8,308 nucleotides of DNA from contig JABZIF010000045.1 in assembly GCA_015258485.1 (NCBI GenBank), positions 1-8,308 on the forward strand, written 5' to 3'. The notes beneath the pieces are model-generated. The model did no database searches. It had not been told where the DNA came from and saw only the letters and a program-made list of their open reading frames with translations. The stretch's first letter is position 1. Every line of letters starts with the position of its first letter. Source of the stretch: Atopobiaceae bacterium (GTDB taxonomy: Bacteria; Actinomycetota; Coriobacteriia; Coriobacteriales; Atopobiaceae). Both the position numbers and the translations under genes were made by a program. Shown in pieces: positions 5,945 to 8,308 of the stretch.

Positions 5945-6454
5945 TTAACCGTCAAGTATAGTGCCTCTTAAAATTCCAAGTCCATGAGGTAAGACATCCA
6001 TAACAGCTGCAATATTTTCAATTGCAGCTTTAGGACTTCCTGGCAAATTTATAATTAAAGTACGCTGAACAATGCCTGCTACTTCTCTTGAAAGACATGC
6101 CTTAGGAGTAATGAGCAGTGACGACGCACGCATTCTTTCTGGAATACCTGGCACCATGCGCTCGCATACTTCGGATGTAACTTCAGGAGTAATATCTCGT
6201 GGCGAGAAACCCGTCCCGCCCGTAGTTACCACCAGCGCAATATCATCTGAAATTGCCTTATGTAATGCACGGGCAATTTGCTGTCGCTCATCAGGTACAA
6301 CCTCTGCATGAGTATCAACCGTAAAGCCCTTCTCGCCTAAAAAAGCAATAAGTGCAGGGCCACTGGCATCTGAACGCTCTCCACGAGAAGAGCGATCACT
6401 TACAGTAATGACACGTGCTGAAAAGGATGTGGCATCGTAAGAACTTTCTGACAT
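5945..6454 (-). CDS. mog: Molybdopterin adenylyltransferase family protein (Mog/MoaB)
   Basis: Mog/MoaB proteins activate molybdopterin by adenylylation before metal insertion. The 169 residues match the family in length and motifs: VITVSDRSSRGERSDASGP at 15-33, the molybdopterin-binding TTGGTGFSPRDITPE at 77-91 with D87 and E91, and NLPGSPKAA at 136-144 before the C-terminal LPHGLGILRG. The ATG at 6454 follows AAAGGA (complement of 6461-6466) by 6 nt. The MoeA-like gene ends 2 bp before this ATG, so translation is probably coupled. It is the last gene of the cofactor operon, with the hairpin just beyond its stop. Mog and MoaB cannot be separated by sequence inspection alone. The adenylyltransferase role is family knowledge. 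Confidence 0.9.
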   Translation of the reverse strand: MSESSYDATSFSARVITVSDRSSRGERSDASGPALIAFLGEKGFTVDTHAEVVPDERQQIARALHKAISDDIALVVTTGGTGFSPRDITPEVTSEVCERMVPGIPERMRASSLLITPKACLSREVAGIVQRTLIINLPGSPKAAIENIAAVMDVLPHGLGILRGTILDG

Positions 6455-6456
6455 AT

Positions 6457-7491
6457 TTATTCCTTTACTATGAGGCCACCCTCGCCAAGGGCTACAAAAT
6501 CATGCTTTGTCAGCTCAATACCAGCAGCAATGCGAGGAAGCACTAAGTCAAATACTGTCGTTGCACTATACATAACACATCCCGGAAGTCCTAAGACAGG
6601 AATTTGAGAAGTAGAACTATTGGCTGCGTCCAAATATCCCAGACACATCATTGCACCAGGTAAAACCGGAGCACCATAGGTAACAATATGAGCACCAGAG
6701 CGCTTGATAGCACCTGGGGTATTATCATCTGGATCGACACTCATTCCACCTGTACAGACAATCATGTCTACGCCCAAATGTTGCGCTTCGTGAATAGCAG
6801 TAACAAGCGCGTCTATATCGTCACCTGGTTTAGCATAATGCACCGATTTAATTCCAAAAGCAGCAAGCTTTTTCTCAACCACTGGTGTAAATTTATCCTC
6901 AATAAGCCCTTTTTGCACTTCAGAACCTGTTGCCAGAATAGCTGCTGTTTTTATACAAAATGGAGCTACCTGCATAAGAGCACCCTTGTGCTCAACGTCC
7001 GCAGCAGTTTCAGCGGCTTCTACCACTGAAACATCTACTACCAGAGGAATAACACGAGTTCCTGCAAGAGGAGTTCCTTTCTTAACTGCAATGTTATTCC
7101 GACGAGTAGCAATCATTACCTCATCTACTGCATTTACTGCATTAAGACGCTGGACATCAAGCCTAAACACACCATCAACTGCTGAAGTGATAGTAAGCTT
7201 TCCTTCATGAGGCTCTTTGGATACAAGGCAATTCTCGCCATGACAAAGTGCTGCCATGCGATATGCTGCATCGTTTTCATGAAGCTGGCTCTCTCCCAAC
7301 TCCCATACATAAAGATGCTCCTTACCCATGCTCAATAGCACAGGAATATCAGCTTCTTCTACGACGTGTCCCTTCTCAAAACGTACACCCTTAAAACGCG
7401 TTTTATCATCAGCACTTTTACCGGGAATAATTTGAGTCATATCGTGGCACAGTACATGTCCTACTGCGTCTTCTGTTCTAATTTGTTTCAT
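6457..7491 (-). CDS. MoeA-like molybdopterin-binding protein
   Basis: This 344-residue protein carries the MoCF_biosynth (molybdopterin-binding) domain in its C-terminal half: ILATGSEV near 185-192, the ligand loop CTGGMSVDPDDNTPGAI at 246-262, and VLGLPGCVMY near 299-308. The N-terminal part opens [24 protein letters not shown], with an RFKKGH-like segment (residues 32-42) and a DIPVLLSMGKEHLYVWE stretch. These resemble the small MoeA-like proteins found in anaerobes, shorter than the roughly 400-residue classical MoeA. Classical MoeA inserts molybdate into adenylylated molybdopterin. Here that role, or a variant for tungsten or specialised hydroxylases, is inferred. The ATG at 7491 is chosen because AAAGGAG (complement of 7499-7505) sits 7 nt ahead. 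It overlaps the MOSC gene by 14 bp. Confidence 0.85.
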   Translation of the reverse strand: MKQIRTEDAVGHVLCHDMTQIIPGKSADDKTRFKGVRFEKGHVVEEADIPVLLSMGKEHLYVWELGESQLHENDAAYRMAALCHGENCLVSKEPHEGKLTITSAVDGVFRLDVQRLNAVNAVDEVMIATRRNNIAVKKGTPLAGTRVIPLVVDVSVVEAAETAADVEHKGALMQVAPFCIKTAAILATGSEVQKGLIEDKFTPVVEKKLAAFGIKSVHYAKPGDDIDALVTAIHEAQHLGVDMIVCTGGMSVDPDDNTPGAIKRSGAHIVTYGAPVLPGAMMCLGYLDAANSSTSQIPVLGLPGCVMYSATTVFDLVLPRIAAGIELTKHDFVALGEGGLIVKE

Positions 7492-7966
7492 GCAAAAGCT
7501 CCTTTGCATCGACTACACAAATGGCATCTCCAGGCTTGATAGTACCTCCACGTAAAACTACGGTAAAAATACCATCAGTAGGCATTACGCAAGTACCAAC
7601 CAGTTTGCGAATTTCACAATCGTGATGACATTCTTTTCCAATCTGAGTTACCGCAAGAAGAGTATCTCCTATTGCAAGTACCGTACCAACAGGGAATTCG
7701 CGCAACACAAGACCGGAAGTTAGTATATTCTCTGCAAAATCTCCAGGATGTAACTCCACACCTTTTTTGCGCATAATGTCAACGGACTCATTACCAAGAA
7801 GACTTACCTGTCGATGCCAATTTCCAGCATGAGCATCACCTTTGATACCTTCCCCTACGCACACTTCGATAGCATCTACAGGAACTTTTCGCGTGCCTTT
7901 TTTCACGCTAATACAACAAGACAGTACCGTGCCTCTTTTAGCAGATTCAGTCGCTCCAACACTCAT
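7478..7966 (-). CDS. MOSC domain protein in molybdenum cofactor operon
   Basis: MOSC domains occur in Moco sulfurases and in stand-alone proteins thought to carry sulfur to, or bind, metal cofactors. The 162 residues are essentially one MOSC domain: [18 protein letters not shown] at 40-57, HPGDFAENI at 73-81, [12 protein letters not shown] at 108-119, and [16 protein letters not shown] at 126-141, ending with IKPGD. Conserved cysteines C113, C117 and C126 with H114 and H115 make a plausible persulfide or metal-handling site. The family's conserved cysteine is known, but which residue acts here is inference. The ATG at 7966 follows GAGGAA by 8 nt and overlaps the moaC stop as ATGA. Its place between moaC and the MoeA-like gene points to cofactor maturation rather than resistance or detoxification. 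Confidence 0.9.
   Translation of the reverse strand: MSVGATESAKRGTVLSCCISVKKGTRKVPVDAIEVCVGEGIKGDAHAGNWHRQVSLLGNESVDIMRKKGVELHPGDFAENILTSGLVLREFPVGTVLAIGDTLLAVTQIGKECHHDCEIRKLVGTCVMPTDGIFTVVLRGGTIKPGDAICVVDAKELLHETN
7499..7505 (-). promoter_or_regulatory. Ribosome binding site deciding the MoeA-like start
   Basis: The complement reads AAAGGAG 7 nt before the ATG at 7491. It lies within the end of the MOSC gene. The alternative in-frame ATG at 7509 would place this site inside the coding region, so 7491 is preferred. Confidence 0.7.
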
Positions 7967-8308
7967 TTATTCTGTTCCTCTCGCACAAAATGACCTGATG
8001 CTCCTCCGTCTTTCTCAAGCAAGCAAATCTGGTCAATAACCATATCCCTCTGATGTGCTTTACACATGTCATAGATAGTCAAACACGCCGTTGACGCTGC
8101 CGTTAAGGCCTCCATCTCAACGCCCGTCTCTCCGGTACACCGACAACATGCCTCTACCGCAATACCGTCGTCCTCAAACGCAAATGAAATATCTACCCCG
8201 GTAAGCTGGATGGGATGACACATGGGAATAATTTCCCAGGTTCGCTTTGCCGACATAATACCAGCTACCTGAGCTACGGCAAGTACATCACCTTTATGAA
8301 TTCCACCA
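7963..8308 (-). CDS. moaC: Cyclic pyranopterin monophosphate synthase MoaC (5' end outside window)
   Basis: MoaC converts the GTP-derived cyclic intermediate made by MoaA into cyclic pyranopterin monophosphate, the first stage of molybdenum cofactor synthesis. The reading frame is open to the window edge. Upstream of the ATG at 8256 it continues as [17 protein letters not shown], a conserved MoaC segment, so that ATG is internal and the true start lies beyond 8308. About 114 of the usual 160 or so residues are visible. Family motifs are [43 protein letters not shown] and [15 protein letters not shown]. They contain the Lys, His, Glu, Asp and Lys positions known to form the active site. The 3' end overlaps the MOSC start as ATGA. 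It is the most upstream visible gene of the operon. Confidence 0.95.
   Translation of the reverse strand, partial: GGIHKGDVLAVAQVAGIMSAKRTWEIIPMCHPIQLTGVDISFAFEDDGIAVEACCRCTGETGVEMEALTAASTACLTIYDMCKAHQRDMVIDQICLLEKDGGASGHFVREEQNK

Noticed and set aside
5572..5961. Plus-strand open frame overlapping the end of the fusion reductase
   Set aside because: An out-of-frame shadow. The overlapping frame carries clear PAS-like and tail sequence.
6688..7210. Plus-strand open frames within the Moco operon
   Set aside because: Antisense to conserved MoeA-like coding sequence, with low-complexity Ser/Thr translations typical of shadows.
7492..7509. ATG at 7509 for the MoeA-like gene
   Set aside because: It would bury the AAAGGAG site inside the gene. 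The ATG at 7491 gives the expected [10 protein letters not shown] start.

Overview
The window comes from a fairly AT-rich bacterium. It is gene-dense, with Shine-Dalgarno-led operons and short or overlapping gene junctions. The families present (metal ABC transporter, ApbE with flavin reductases, a clostridial-style molybdenum cofactor cluster, a Pr6Pr membrane protein remnant) fit an anaerobic or microaerophilic host-associated Gram-positive, for example an Atopobium-like coriobacterium or a related Firmicute. This placement is an impression from gene content and protein style, not a measured result. No rRNA, tRNA, CRISPR array, insertion sequence or phage gene is visible.

Layout. (1) 1-1765, plus strand: the 3' part of a metal-ion ABC importer operon. 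It holds the probable last codons of the substrate-binding protein, the ATPase, the permease, and an unrecognised 46-residue ORF with a hydrophobic C-terminus. (2) 1811-2862, minus strand: an unrecognised 258-residue soluble protein that looks like two tandem beta-rich (possibly PH-like) modules, followed directly by a headless C-terminal remnant of a Pr6Pr-type membrane protein. (3) 2863-3038: a divergent AT-rich intergenic region with -10-like boxes, an inverted repeat and a 9-bp direct repeat. (4) 3039-5876, plus strand: a three-gene flavin operon, apbE (FAD:protein FMN transferase), a stand-alone NAD(P)H-dependent FMN reductase-type flavoprotein, and a fusion of that same domain to a PAS-like domain with a low-complexity tail. 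(5) 5909-5944: a hairpin between convergent operons. (6) 5945-8308, minus strand, transcribed moaC (cut by the window edge), MOSC-domain protein, MoeA-like molybdopterin-binding protein, mog/moaB: a tightly coupled molybdenum (or tungsten) cofactor operon.

How the genes work together. The most striking signal is at the very end of the fusion protein. Its last residues read DATSGASA, which fits the D-x-x-[S/T]-G-A-[S/T] motif on which ApbE transferases load covalent FMN through a phosphoester bond. The protein is encoded two genes downstream of apbE. The simplest reading is a self-contained cytoplasmic redox module: a reductase domain with bound flavin, a PAS-like domain, and a flexible tail carrying a second, covalently attached FMN at the C-terminus, with the modifying enzyme encoded beside it. 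The stand-alone paralogue lacks the PAS-like domain and the tail. The Moco operon would supply cofactor to molybdo- or tungstoenzymes outside the window. The metal transporter has no direct link to either system.
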